DNA of 64,000 nucleotides from a marine gamma proteobacterium HTCC2148 (GTDB lineage Bacteria; Pseudomonadota; Gammaproteobacteria; Pseudomonadales; Halieaceae). Each line of letters begins with the position of its first letter. The stretch's first letter is position 1. Below, one piece after another: positions 9,062 through 17,426 of the stretch. Under the pieces are notes generated by a model. It did not search any database and was not told the origin of the DNA. It saw only the letters and a program-made list of their open reading frames with translations. The stretch lies in NCBI GenBank assembly GCA_000156295.1, contig DS999228.1, forward strand, positions 124,001 through 188,000, written 5' to 3'. Made by a program: the position numbers and the translations under genes.

Positions 9062-11041
9062 ATGAAAACAAGCGCCTTGAAAAGGAACACACCTAAAGTT
9101 GTCACTTTGTTATTGATCGCAATAGTTGCCTTCGCAGTGTACAAAATCTTCTTTGACGAAGGTCGGCCCCATAACCCCAAAGTTTTCGGCCCCCCAGAGA
9201 AAACCCAGTGGAAGCCGGTTGGCGCTCGTGACGTTGGACTGCACAGCTACGATGTTATCCCCGAGCCGGATACCTTTAGTGCCATACACGTTAATGTCGC
9301 CAATTCGGATAGTGTTTGGGGCGTCGCCGCTCCGATGTTTGAACTCGACTGGGTGGCAGAGCCTGCATACTTCGTTGGGAATGGCCCCCTCTTTGATAAC
9401 GAAGGCAATCTCTACTTTAGCCCGCAGTTCTACCACGGTGAGCGCGTGGTGCTGGTTTCACTCGATGGCAAAACCGGCGAGCGACGTTGGGCGATACCCG
9501 CCGACAACGATATTCAAGCCAGCAGCGCAGCTTTCATCTTAAACGACCCGGAAAATCCGGGATCCCAGATCATTTATATCGTGGGCTATAACCGCCTTAT
9601 GGCCCTGCGACCAGACGGCTCAACCCTCTGGAGTAAAGACACGGGATTAAGTATTCCTGCTTCCGAGCTCAGCAATCCATCACCCAGCAATAAAGCCAAG
9701 GAAAAATTTCATAGTTTCAATTATCACTCAGCCACAGATTCACTGGTATCGATAACCAAAGCCGGCGCTATGTTTGCGTTCAGCCGCAAGACCGGTGAGT
9801 TGATAGCCCCTATCGGGCAAATACCCGGCGCGCCTGCGATCAGTGGTAACGGCACCAATATACCCGATTTTGTCCTTAACAAGGTCGACCCGCTGATGGA
9901 TAAAGCCTTTGGCAAAACCGATGCAGGCTTAAGCTTGTTCACATCCGCGGTGAATTATATCTATGGTGGCGGCGGTGTGGTGACCAACTTTTTCAGTATC
10001 GATCCTGATAGTAGCCGTATCTATATGGCCGCTACTGCAGCCGATGCAGATGATGGTACCGAAGACGGCAGGTCTGAACTTGGAGCAATTTACGCCCTCG
10101 ACCTGGTTGATGACGGCAACGGGGGCTTGGAATTCCAAGTATTAAACCGCAAGACTTTTCAGGGCGGTACCGGATCAACACCAGCGCTCAGCGCAGACGG
10201 CCACCGCTTGTATGTATCGGATAACGAGGGCCATGTGATCGCGCTCGATAGTGAGTTAAGCGAAGTATGGCGGGTGGATGTGGGCGAGCCGCTGGTGGCT
10301 TCTATCACAGTGGCAGCGGATAACAATGAGCTGTATGCCGTCACCGCCAGCGACGTGATCCAGTTAATTGACAACGGCGACCACGGCAGCAGAACGTGGA
10401 CTGCCGAGCTGACAGGCTTCGATGGTTATGCCAATGTCGATGTGCAAGCCAACGCCTTAACGGCAACGGCAACCGCCAACGGTGTGGTAATTATGATCGG
10501 TGGCGGCAAAAAATTGCTGGGCAGGACGCTGATGTTACATATGGGGATGGGCCTGCTGGATCGGGAAACAGGCAAGCTGCGCTACTTTGCCGAAGGCCGG
10601 GAAGATTCCCTGGCCATGAGCGTCGTGGCAGCCGATGGCAGTATTTATGTCGCCCACTCACCACTGCGGCGCGCCGTAGGTAAGGCCATGTATCCCGAGT
10701 TAACGCAGGATGTTACCGGTGGTATTGCGCGCTTCAAACCGATTCGCCTGGATTTACTGGCACGCGACGCCATCTGCGCCGCCGAGGCGCGTGGCGCCAA
10801 TGCCAGTACTTTGGACCAGGCTACCGAGTTGCCTGCCATCAATACAGATATCAGGCAAATAAAGGTATTGCTTAAGCAGGCCGGTGGCGCCATCACCAAA
10901 GCAGTCAGCGATGGTGACATGACGACTGAGAACGCAGGCACACTGAGTAATTTAACGGAGCAAAGCGCTGCCAATTTGACACCGGCCAAGCTGCAGCACG
11001 CAGTAACGGAATTGACTGCGGCCTGTGGAATTTTTGACTAG
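9062..11041 (+). CDS. PQQ-type beta-propeller protein, membrane-anchored
   Basis: A 659-residue protein from the ATG at 9062 (a GTG nine bases upstream is also possible). A basic start and a hydrophobic segment (about residues 12-30) form a signal anchor. The body consists of beta-propeller blades of the PQQ/quinoprotein type, such as VSLDGKTGERRW, ALRPDGSTLWSKDTG and VIALDSELSEVWRVD. No quinoprotein dehydrogenase catalytic signature is obvious, so it may be a binding or scaffold protein in the periplasm. The C-terminal 90 residues are helical and hold two cysteines (DAICAAE and TAACGIFD). The gene overlaps the edge of the truncated decarboxylase gene. Confidence 0.8.
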   Translation: MKTSALKRNTPKVVTLLLIAIVAFAVYKIFFDEGRPHNPKVFGPPEKTQWKPVGARDVGLHSYDVIPEPDTFSAIHVNVANSDSVWGVAAPMFELDWVAEPAYFVGNGPLFDNEGNLYFSPQFYHGERVVLVSLDGKTGERRWAIPADNDIQASSAAFILNDPENPGSQIIYIVGYNRLMALRPDGSTLWSKDTGLSIPASELSNPSPSNKAKEKFHSFNYHSATDSLVSITKAGAMFAFSRKTGELIAPIGQIPGAPAISGNGTNIPDFVLNKVDPLMDKAFGKTDAGLSLFTSAVNYIYGGGGVVTNFFSIDPDSSRIYMAATAADADDGTEDGRSELGAIYALDLVDDGNGGLEFQVLNRKTFQGGTGSTPALSADGHRLYVSDNEGHVIALDSELSEVWRVDVGEPLVASITVAADNNELYAVTASDVIQLIDNGDHGSRTWTAELTGFDGYANVDVQANALTATATANGVVIMIGGGKKLLGRTLMLHMGMGLLDRETGKLRYFAEGREDSLAMSVVAADGSIYVAHSPLRRAVGKAMYPELTQDVTGGIARFKPIRLDLLARDAICAAEARGANASTLDQATELPAINTDIRQIKVLLKQAGGAITKAVSDGDMTTENAGTLSNLTEQSAANLTPAKLQHAVTELTAACGIFD

Positions 11042-11147
11042 TTCAGGCGCGTGGCCGTAAAAGGTACGCCAGCGATCGCCACTACAGCGTAAACTGACTC
11101 GCGTCAAAAATGCGGGTAGCAATATATTTCCAAAGCAGCGCGAAGAT

Positions 11148-11228
11148 ATGTTGGTACTTCGACTAACACTGCTGCTATTGCTGCCGTTATATGTTGCCTA
11201 TCGCATGAAGAGGGCATCTGATCTATGA
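11148..11228 (+). CDS. Possible 26-residue membrane peptide
   Basis: A short ORF encoding MLVLRLTLLLLLPLYVAYRM and a basic end: one hydrophobic helix. It lies in the 260-base stretch between the propeller gene and the decayed SDR gene. No strong ribosome-binding site is seen, and the neighbourhood is decayed, so it may be the remnant of a longer gene. Reported only because nothing else is visible there. Confidence 0.2.
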   Translation: MLVLRLTLLLLLPLYVAYRMKRASDL

Positions 11229-11304
11229 CTGTTCAACACCGGCTTTTAGGCCTTAATTCCGATTGTACAGCCTATCCTTTGACGAATCTCTGAGTGTCCT
11301 TTAG

Positions 11305-11970
11305 ATGAAACGTATTCTTATTAAAGGAGCCGCAAGTGGCTTGGGCCTGGCACTTGCAAGGAAGTATGCCAATGCAGGCTGGGCTGCTGGCATTACTGAT
11401 ATCTAGGATGAGAAAGGCATCAAGATTGCCTCCGATCTAAGTGGAGAGTATGGCAATGATTGTTTTTTTCACTACCTGGACATCACCAGTGATGCCCAAT
11501 GGCAGGAGCTGGTTGGTATTATTTCCGAGCGCTGGCAAGGGCTGGATACCTTAGTTAGTAACGCAGGTGTGGCGGCGAGCGGAAATGTTGATACGTTTTC
11601 GATGAAAGACTTTAAGTGGGCTGTGGACATCAATTTAATGGGGGCTGTGAAAGGCTGTCATGTCTGCGTGCCCCTCTTGAAAGAAAGTAAAGGGCTCCTT
11701 ATCAATGTAGCGTCTATGGCAGGGCTATTACATATGGATGGCATGTCTGCCTATAACGTGTCAAAGGCGGGCATGGTGGCTTTCTAGAAAGGGTTGCTGA
11801 GTGAACTTGATCCTTATGGGGTAAAAGTGGCTATTGTATGCCCTACGTTCTTTCAAAGTAACCTGGCTAAGAGCATGCGCAGTGACAATCCTGATGCAGC
11901 ACGAATGGCTGCCAAACTCCATGCCGGAACAGGCATTGTATCCCGTCAGCCACGATGGTACCAAATGACT
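11305..11970 (+). pseudogene. Decayed short-chain dehydrogenase, cut by IS3 element
   Basis: A single reading frame encodes a classical SDR: GAASGLGLALARKY (coenzyme motif), SNAGVA, and SAYNVSKAG (YxxxK active site). It is interrupted by in-frame TAG stops at 11404-11406 and 11785-11787. Similarity continues past both stops (for example GVKVAIVCPTFFQSNL). The last 20-40 residues expected of an SDR are missing because the insertion element begins at about 11971. Two point stops plus truncation make it a clear pseudogene. Confidence 0.88.
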
Positions 11971-12025
11971 TGATTTGCTAAGAGAGACTTCTGCTACTTT
12001 TAAACTGAAGTACAGGAGCATCATC

Positions 12026-12388
12026 ATGAGCATGTCAAACACCGAAAAGACGGTCAAGGATATCCGCCGTAACACCCGCCGTAAATTCTCCACCGAGGAG
12101 AAGATTCGTATCGTTCTGGATGGCCTTCGGGGCGAGAGTTCTATTGCAGAGCTATGTCGTCAGGAAGGCATCAATCCCAACTTGTATTACCGCTGGAGCA
12201 AGGACTTCCTAGAAGCAGGTAAGAAGCGCTTGTCAGGCGATACTGCCCGGGAAGCCAACACTGATGAAGTCACCGGCCTCAAGCGTGAGAACAGCGATCT
12301 GAAGCAGGCTGTTGCCGAGCTGTATCTGCGTAACGACTGGCTCAAAAAAAGTCTGACTGGGCAGGGTGTGATATTGGACGAAGACTAA
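12026..12388 (+). CDS. IS3-family transposase OrfA
   Basis: A 120-residue DNA-binding subunit from the ATG at 12026 (AGGAG ribosome-binding site). RRKFSTEEKIRIVLDGLRGE and SIAELCRQEGINPNLYYRW form the IS3 helix-turn-helix. A leucine-zipper-like stretch follows (LKRENSDLKQAVAELYLRND). The stop overlaps the OrfB start (TAATG). A run of seven A at 12344-12350 lies upstream, where the -1 frame is open into OrfB, so a fused OrfAB by slippage is possible, though the run is not a perfect slippery heptamer. Confidence 0.95.
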   Translation: MSMSNTEKTVKDIRRNTRRKFSTEEKIRIVLDGLRGESSIAELCRQEGINPNLYYRWSKDFLEAGKKRLSGDTAREANTDEVTGLKRENSDLKQAVAELYLRNDWLKKSLTGQGVILDED

Positions 12389-13365
12389 TGCGTACTGCAT
12401 CAGAGAAGCTGGCCATCATCCGCTTGGTGGAGGAGTCAGAACTGTCGGTACGCCGGACCCTCAGGGAGATCAAGGTGAGCCGTAGCAGTTTCTATCGCTG
12501 GTATGCGGCCTATGAACACGATGGCCTTGCCGGCCTTGAGAATCAGGGTGGTACATCCCACCGTCACTGGAACCGGATACCGGACTCGGTTCGAGCCAGG
12601 ATCGTAGATATTGCACTGGAACGCCCTGACCTGACGCCCAGAGAGCTGGCCTGGCATATCACCGATACCCATGACTACTTTGTCTCTGAGTCCAGTGTTT
12701 ATCGTATCCTGAAGGCCCACGACTTGATCACCAGTCCACAGTTCACGGTGATGCGTGCTGCTGACAAGTTTCAGCATCCCACCTGCAGGGTCCACGAGAT
12801 GTGGCAGACGGACTTTACGTATTTCAGAGTGGTCGGCTGGGGCTGGTACTTCCTGTCAACGGTGTTGGATGATTATTCGCGTTACATCATCACTTGGCGC
12901 TTGACGACCACCATGGCAGCGGCGGATGTAACCGACACGCTGGAGGATGCCTTGAGGGCAGCAGGGCTATCCGAAGCTAGGGTACGGCATAAACCGAGGC
13001 TTCTGTCAGATAATGGGCCCTGCTACATCAGTGGCGAGCTGAAGAGTTGGCTCAAAGATCGGGATATGGAACACACTCGTGGTGCACCGTATCACCCGCA
13101 GACCCAGGGCAAGATAGAGAGGTATCACCGCTCGATGAAGAACGTCATCAAGCTGGAACATTATTACTTCCCTTGGGAACTGGAGAAGGCGATCAAGGAA
13201 TGGGTTAACCATTACAACCACGAGCGGTATCACGAATCACTGGAAAACGTGACACCAGCTGACGTGTACGAGGGTAGGAGAAACGACATTCTGGAGCAGC
13301 GTGCGATTATCAAATCCCGCACGCTGAACCAGCGAAAATTACACAACCTGCGATTTGCAGGCTAG
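12388..13365 (+). CDS. IS3-family transposase OrfB (DDE integrase)
   Basis: A 325-residue DDE transposase. An N-terminal helix-turn-helix region (SVRRTLREIKVSRSSFYRWY) is followed by the rve-type catalytic core. The three acidic residues are visible in WQTDFTYF (first D), LLSDNGPCY (second D) and GKIERYHRSMK (E). The order and spacing match IS3-family OrfB. It appears full length, so the element may still be functional. Its start overlaps the OrfA stop by one base. Confidence 0.95.
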   Translation: MRTASEKLAIIRLVEESELSVRRTLREIKVSRSSFYRWYAAYEHDGLAGLENQGGTSHRHWNRIPDSVRARIVDIALERPDLTPRELAWHITDTHDYFVSESSVYRILKAHDLITSPQFTVMRAADKFQHPTCRVHEMWQTDFTYFRVVGWGWYFLSTVLDDYSRYIITWRLTTTMAAADVTDTLEDALRAAGLSEARVRHKPRLLSDNGPCYISGELKSWLKDRDMEHTRGAPYHPQTQGKIERYHRSMKNVIKLEHYYFPWELEKAIKEWVNHYNHERYHESLENVTPADVYEGRRNDILEQRAIIKSRTLNQRKLHNLRFAG

Positions 13366-13405
13366 ACTGGAGAAGCAACTGGCAGAAAAGTGTCTCTTAA
13401 AAATC

Positions 13406-13664
13406 GGGCCCATTGGTCCCAAGTTGGCTGACGACGTACATTCCGACTGATTGAGAATGCTCTAGCCAATGGCGTGGCCCCTATCGACGTTGCTGAGACT
13501 CTGGCTGGGCTTCGTTTCTGCACTGCTGGTCAGTCACGGACACGAAGAACTCACTCGGCACTGATGACGGGTAATTCACCATAGGCAAGAGATGCAGAGC
13601 AGCCGAGTAGAAAGGCAGCAGGCAAAGTACGAAACGTAAACTTGCTACCCCTACTGACTGTTCG
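13406..13664. other. Non-coding scar next to the IS
   Basis: There is no supported gene in this stretch. On the + strand, about 13440-13565 can be read as an uninterrupted frame containing RLIENALANGVAPIDVAETLAGL. This looks coding-like, but it has no start and no family I recognise. It may be the broken edge of a gene removed when the IS or the surrounding island was rearranged. Confidence 0.35.
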
Positions 13665-14351
13665 CTAGCGCTTCTCTATATGGAAAGGGCCCTTAATGTC
13701 AGTTAGGCGACCAATATAATGGTCGTACTCTGCGAAGTCGTATGCCATACAGCCACTTTTACCCCATACAGAACGAGGACTGAATGTTACAGTTCTGCTG
13801 GTATCTGCGATGTAGTAACGGTTCCTCGAGGCCCAAGCCACATTATAGGGAATTGATGTGTCGATATATGGGGTTCCTGTGCAATTCTTGCTCCGGTAAA
13901 AAGTGTTTATTAAAACGGCGATGAGGCCACCATCGTATGCGAATTCGTAGGGTGTAGACTCACCCTCGAAGTAGACGCGAGCTGCACTTAGAGTATAGTC
14001 GTCACTTCGTTCAAGGTCCTTCTTCCCGATAACGACGCTCTTAGAATTTACCAGCAGTTGTCCAGTTGTATCGGGAACCCTGACCTCTGCGATAGGCAGC
14101 GTCGATGGATTATCAATAACCAGCTGGTATCTCGCTTTGGCTGCTGTCAGCTTGGCTAATGTGTTGTTCACTTCTTTCAAGTGGGCCTTGGCCTTAGCTG
14201 TTTGGTTGCTACCAATTTTTTTGGCTGATTTTGTATAATAATTTTCGACAGCATCCTGCTTATTAACGATATGGTCTGGCGCATCATTTGAGCCAGCGCT
14301 TACGTTAGCGCACCCGATGATAAGTGCGACTGCGATAGTTGTTTTTTTCAT
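13665..14351 (-). CDS. Hypothetical secreted protein
   Basis: A 228-residue protein from the ATG at 14351 (GAGGAATG just upstream). The start MKKTTIAVALIIGCANVSAG is a signal peptide; IIGC could be a weak lipobox, so a lipoprotein is possible. After a helical lysine- and alanine-rich stretch (about 30-75) the protein is beta-rich, with repeated Tyr/Ser motifs and three cysteines (KNCTG, KSGCMAY). I do not recognise a family. It is the first of several small minus-strand genes in this accessory region. Confidence 0.6.
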   Translation of the reverse strand: MKKTTIAVALIIGCANVSAGSNDAPDHIVNKQDAVENYYTKSAKKIGSNQTAKAKAHLKEVNNTLAKLTAAKARYQLVIDNPSTLPIAEVRVPDTTGQLLVNSKSVVIGKKDLERSDDYTLSAARVYFEGESTPYEFAYDGGLIAVLINTFYRSKNCTGTPYIDTSIPYNVAWASRNRYYIADTSRTVTFSPRSVWGKSGCMAYDFAEYDHYIGRLTDIKGPFHIEKR

Positions 14352-14460
14352 GTTCCATTCCTCGTTATTAGTTCGCTGCACGGAAAAACCTGCAAATTTT
14401 TTTTGCTGATTAGAGCACCAAAGCCTGTGATTAGACGATAAACAAGTGCATCAAGACCTC

Positions 14461-14652
14461 CTATTTCTTTGAGGGGACGCACATCCAGTGAGCCACTGCA
14501 TAGCGAGATGTCTCTTCAGCCATGTTTTTATTCCAGCGTCCCCCCGCTTGTGTGCAGGCTGCTTTGTTCTCAAAATTAATCGAATGGATACTCGCATGGC
14601 CGTTTACCGATTCGCCTGAGTACAGTGTGAGAATTAGAATGAATGTCGTCAT
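14461..14652 (-). CDS. Small hypothetical secreted protein
   Basis: A 63-residue protein preceded by GGGAGG at a good distance from the ATG. It has a short hydrophobic N-terminus (MTTFILILTLYSG) and two cysteines (KAACTQAGGRW, HWMCVP), suggesting an exported peptide with one disulfide. The pattern AACTQAGGRW resembles short cysteine-containing periplasmic proteins of unknown role. It lies in the same direction as its neighbours. Confidence 0.5.
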   Translation of the reverse strand: MTTFILILTLYSGESVNGHASIHSINFENKAACTQAGGRWNKNMAEETSRYAVAHWMCVPSKK

Positions 14653-14940
14653 AACGGTTTCCTCCCTTGTTGCGTCCAGTTTAAGAGGGTGTCTTTACGT
14701 GCGGTATGGCTGAACGCGCCAATAGAGTGACTCTGTGCGCCACTGGCAGTCGATCCACCTATCCAAAGCGTTACATCTGCAGAACTTTCGTCCATGATGT
14801 CCTCATCTAATCCGGGGACGCTATGCGAACCAACTGGCACATACGAATTGATGGAATGCTTCACCAGCTATGGGGCAGGTATGAAGACGGCAGGGTTACT
14901 CGCTATGATGACCTTGGGCGTATGACAAGCCAGACTAGAG

Positions 14941-15216
14941 TCAGGGATGAGGCTGCAGGTATTCGCCGCCTGAAGTCTGAAGGGTTCCGTAAGGTTGAGC
15001 GCCGAGACCGGAAGTTCGTGAGACCCCCAAGATAAAGTCAGTCGCCTGCTCCAGTCTCTGGTTGTCCAGCCGGGCATAACCTGCAGGCAAGTCTCTGTTG
15101 ATCTTCCAGTCTAAAGCCGGGTACTGGCGTGTTGATCTCTGCAATAAATCAAAGGCATGGGCCAAGTTCCGGGCGGGTAGGTATCCCTTTGAATCAAGCT
15201 CGATGACGTAGTGCAT
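14941..15216 (-). CDS. Hypothetical protein, 91 residues
   Basis: The gene begins 17 bases after the Rap1a-type gene, with GGAG and GAGG motifs before the ATG, so the two look like one operon. The N-terminal half (MHYVIELDSKGYLPARNLAH, then AFDLLQRSTRQYPALDW) is plausible protein, while the C-terminus is Gly/Pro/Gln-rich. No family is recognised. Because it follows an immunity-type gene it might be a partner, but that is only positional. Confidence 0.4.
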   Translation of the reverse strand: MHYVIELDSKGYLPARNLAHAFDLLQRSTRQYPALDWKINRDLPAGYARLDNQRLEQATDFILGVSRTSGLGAQPYGTLQTSGGEYLQPHP

Positions 15217-15232
15217 TTAGTCCTCGCTCCAC

Positions 15233-15574
15233 CTATTCGCAGGGATAGTAAGTCGCCAAGGCCCGACCAACGGAGTCGGATGCGGTGGTCTTGAGTTGCT
15301 CAGGGTGCACCCGTGCATAGGCCATGAACTTCTTCGTCAGCTCACTCGGCGTAACGGCATCGGGCTTACAGACTAGATCGCCCCTTGTCTGTATGCTTAG
15401 CGTCTCGTGTGTGTCGGCTACAGCGGCAATGTAGGTATGGCACCACGCGTTGAATTCTGGATCTTTAGATGTGCAATAGTCGTAGAGTTCCTCTCCACTC
15501 CAATAGCCGCTGATTGCCAAGGGTGAGGTGCCAGCACCGCCAGCCAGCAAAATAACTAAAAGTATCTTCCGCAT
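15233..15574 (-). CDS. Rap1a/Tai family immunity-type protein
   Basis: A 113-residue secreted protein from the ATG at 15574, with AAGGAG six bases upstream. After a signal peptide (MRKILLVILLAGGAGTSPLA) the mature part shows the Rap1a/Tai pattern: GEELYDYCTS, CHTYIAAVADTHE, LVCKPDAVTPSEL, then YARVHPEQL and ALATYYPC. These include the cysteines typical of the family. Rap1a and Tai proteins neutralise type VI secretion effectors such as Ssp1/Tae4 in the periplasm. No secretion genes or effector lie nearby, so it may be an orphan immunity gene or a structural relative. Confidence 0.75.
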   Translation of the reverse strand: MRKILLVILLAGGAGTSPLAISGYWSGEELYDYCTSKDPEFNAWCHTYIAAVADTHETLSIQTRGDLVCKPDAVTPSELTKKFMAYARVHPEQLKTTASDSVGRALATYYPCE

Positions 15575-15599
15575 CACAATCTCCTTTTGTTCCCAAGAT

Positions 15600-15805
15600 T
15601 ATCAGCCCGGCTCTAGTGGAAGTGCAAATTTCTTTACCGCGTAAAGGTGAGCGTGTGCGGACGCGACCGGACGTGTGCAACACTACTAGTGTTGAGCCAG
15701 CCCAGTAGCCATAAGGCGCGGAGTTGTACCTCTGCCCTTGGGCAACCCTGAGAGCGGCTAATGTCCGCTATCACCTCTTAGTCGACGTGCTCATAATAGC
15801 TAAAA
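15600..15805. other. Intergenic region with GGACGTGTGC-type repeats
   Basis: No gene is supported here. The sequence contains GTGCGGACGCG, GGACGTGTGCAA (about 15668-15679) and, at about 15756-15772, AATGTCCGCTATCACC. Related words recur at about 16186-16236, 17270-17290 and 18880-18955. This is a dispersed imperfect repeat family bounding the small accessory genes. Confidence 0.5.
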
Positions 15806-16126
15806 TCAGGTTGGCTCATATCCTGATTTCGTAGCGGCCTTAGCCATCTCCGTGGCCTTGTCTGTGTCGATGGTCGCTGGCCCCATGCTCCTATTTTTCG
15901 TTTTTGGAGGCGGAGGACCTTCTTTGAGTTTCCTCTCGGGCTGGCCCCTGTGCTCGCACAAAAGTAACCACCAGTTCTCAGCATCTTCTTTTGTCGCAAA
16001 CTTGTGAATCACCCAAGTCCTCGTCCGAAGTACCCAGTCGCCCGACTTGCCCTGGAACAACCACACTGAAGGCACTCCTTTTCGCACTCCGGGCGGGAGT
16101 GCTACACCCCTGAAATTCTTTTCCAT
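15806..16126 (-). CDS. Hypothetical protein, 106 residues
   Basis: From the ATG at 16126 (a GTG three codons earlier is possible). The start region has only a weak ribosome-binding site. The protein is basic, with a Trp-rich centre (SVWLFQGKSGDWVLRTRTWV, then FATKEDAENWWLLLCEHRG) and a low-complexity Pro/Lys tail. The central part could be a small DNA-binding or integrase-arm-like beta sheet, since 'FATKEDAENW' resembles the arm domain of tyrosine recombinases. This is a resemblance only. Confidence 0.4.
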   Translation of the reverse strand: MEKNFRGVALPPGVRKGVPSVWLFQGKSGDWVLRTRTWVIHKFATKEDAENWWLLLCEHRGQPERKLKEGPPPPKTKNRSMGPATIDTDKATEMAKAATKSGYEPT

Positions 16127-16185
16127 GTGAGTCACTTAAGTAGATTTTTCCGCCCAGAATACACTGAGGTCTGCGTTTGGGCGAA

Positions 16186-16232
16186 AGCGGACGTTAGAGG
16201 GGCTGAATAAGCCTGGGGCTGGAACGTCCGCT
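16186..16232. repeat. Hairpin with 10-bp perfect stem
   Basis: AGCGGACGTT at 16186-16195 pairs exactly with AACGTCCGCT at 16223-16232 across a 27-base loop. The arms carry the same core (GCGGACGTT / AACGTCCGC) as the dispersed repeats at about 15.7, 17.3 and 18.9 kb. It lies in the 350-base gap before the IPTL-type gene. No poly-T tail follows, so it is more likely a repeat element than a terminator. Confidence 0.65.
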
Positions 16233-16487
16233 ATCACCTCAAAACCGCCCCAATTGTTCTTCAAAGTTAGACGCCTACTCTACCCAGTTCCGTAATGCTG
16301 AATAACACAACCAGTGAGACGTCTCCGGCTCCACGCGGTGCGGAAGAACGCTGCCCAGGAACGGAAGCATATAGGCAACTCAGCTATTTAAATCGACCTT
16401 GCTAGGCCTGATAGTTTTTGAAAACGTAATGCGAATTCGGTTTATGTATGCTATAACCCTCAAAAGACGCTTGAAGAGATACTAACC

Positions 16488-17120
16488 ATGCAGCCACTTT
16501 TACTTCTGGTAGTGCTACTTTTAACCCCTGCAATAGCCTGGGCGGCACCCTTTGATATTACCGGCCCTTCTGGATCAGATATAGACACAGAGTCATCCTC
16601 CCCTACCGTACTGTCCTTCACGGTTACTGAAACAGGTAGTATAGAAACACTTAGTTTGCGTCTTAATATTGACGAGGAAGAAGAGGGCCTCACTTACTGG
16701 GATAATTTGTTTGTTTCCCTTTCTCACAACGGCATTGACGTTACCATATTCGATTTTCAAACCGATCTTACGGGCAGCGATGATTCGTTAGACGCGACAT
16801 TTACAGATGGAGAGGCAGCACTCACAAACGCCATTGAAAGTGCACCGACAACAGGCACTTTTGCTCCGCTAGAGGCGCTGTCCGCATTTACTGGGCAAGA
16901 GCTGTCTGGGGAATGGACGTTAACATTCTATGATAATTTCGACGGGGATGACGTTTCGGACGATGGCACCGATTTACTTTCGTCATCTATTTTTGGGACT
17001 ACCTCTGACCCAGCCGTACCGCCAACTCCAGTACCAGCAATGCCCCTTTGGGCGCTTATTCTATTGGTTCCTTTGCTGGGTTTCATTGCGAGGCGCAGAC
17101 TAGCATCTCGTCGCGGCTAG
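16488..17120 (+). CDS. Secreted protein with IPTL/PEP-CTERM-like sorting tail
   Basis: A 210-residue protein. An N-terminal signal peptide (about residues 1-19, ending AWA|AP) leads into an acidic beta-rich domain. The part SGEWTLTFYDNFDGDD resembles the P/homo-B domain of proprotein convertases. The C-terminus is a tripartite sorting signal: a Pro-rich linker, VPAMPLWALILLVPLLGFIA as motif plus membrane helix, and a basic end RRRLASRRG. This matches the IPTL/PEP-CTERM type, processed by an exosortase-like or rhombosortase-like system. No sorting protease gene is in the window. The gene is followed directly by a strong terminator. Confidence 0.75.
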   Translation: MQPLLLLVVLLLTPAIAWAAPFDITGPSGSDIDTESSSPTVLSFTVTETGSIETLSLRLNIDEEEEGLTYWDNLFVSLSHNGIDVTIFDFQTDLTGSDDSLDATFTDGEAALTNAIESAPTTGTFAPLEALSAFTGQELSGEWTLTFYDNFDGDDVSDDGTDLLSSSIFGTTSDPAVPPTPVPAMPLWALILLVPLLGFIARRRLASRRG

Positions 17121-17149
17121 GTGTTCTAAAATTAATCTCGCAAATGAGA

Positions 17150-17174
17150 AGGCCCGTTTCGACGGGCTTTTTTG
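17150..17174 (+). terminator. Rho-independent terminator
   Basis: GCCCGT-TTCG-ACGGGC followed by seven T, about 30 bases after the IPTL-type gene stop. The stem is GC-rich and the loop is a UUCG tetraloop, the most stable type. This is the best terminator in the window. Confidence 0.92.
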
Positions 17175-17426
17175 TGCCTGTCTGTATCGGACTTCACAAT
17201 AAAATAAACCGCTTTACGGTTTGCTTTTGCGACTTTCCTGATGGTTGTGCGCATAGTTGACCTAGCGACCGCTGATAGGCGAAAGCGGACACCAGCGAGA
17301 GATTCTTTACTTACTGTTGCCAGCGTGGCAAGAACCGTGGTTTAAGAAATTCTGGGGGGAGGTAGTGAGAATGCCGGGGTGTTCGATGTATCATTGTAGG
17401 TCTACACTCACCAACATTTATTTTTC
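17175..17426. other. Leader region of the HIT-HNH pair
   Basis: No gene seen. It contains another copy of the dispersed repeat (GCTGATAGGCGAAAGCGGAC, about 17270-17289). Downstream of that is a promoter-like AT-richer stretch leading to the HIT gene at 17427. Confidence 0.4.

Larger units (their letters stand above)
11971..13405 (+). mobile_element. IS3-family insertion sequence
   Basis: About 1.43 kb, holding the two overlapping transposase genes. Imperfect terminal inverted repeats are visible. The left end TGATTTGCTAAGAGAGACTT at 11971 pairs with the right end, whose reverse complement reads CGATTTTTAAGAGACACTT, ending at about 13405-13406; TAAGAGA-ACTT is the common core. I could not find a convincing target-site duplication. 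The left end falls inside the SDR pseudogene, but the right flank shows no SDR remainder, which suggests a further deletion on that side. Confidence 0.85.

Noticed and set aside
14649-14864. 71-codon minus-strand ORF between the two small secreted-protein genes
   Set aside because: It has no ribosome-binding site or protein-like features, and it overlaps the leader of the 63-residue gene.
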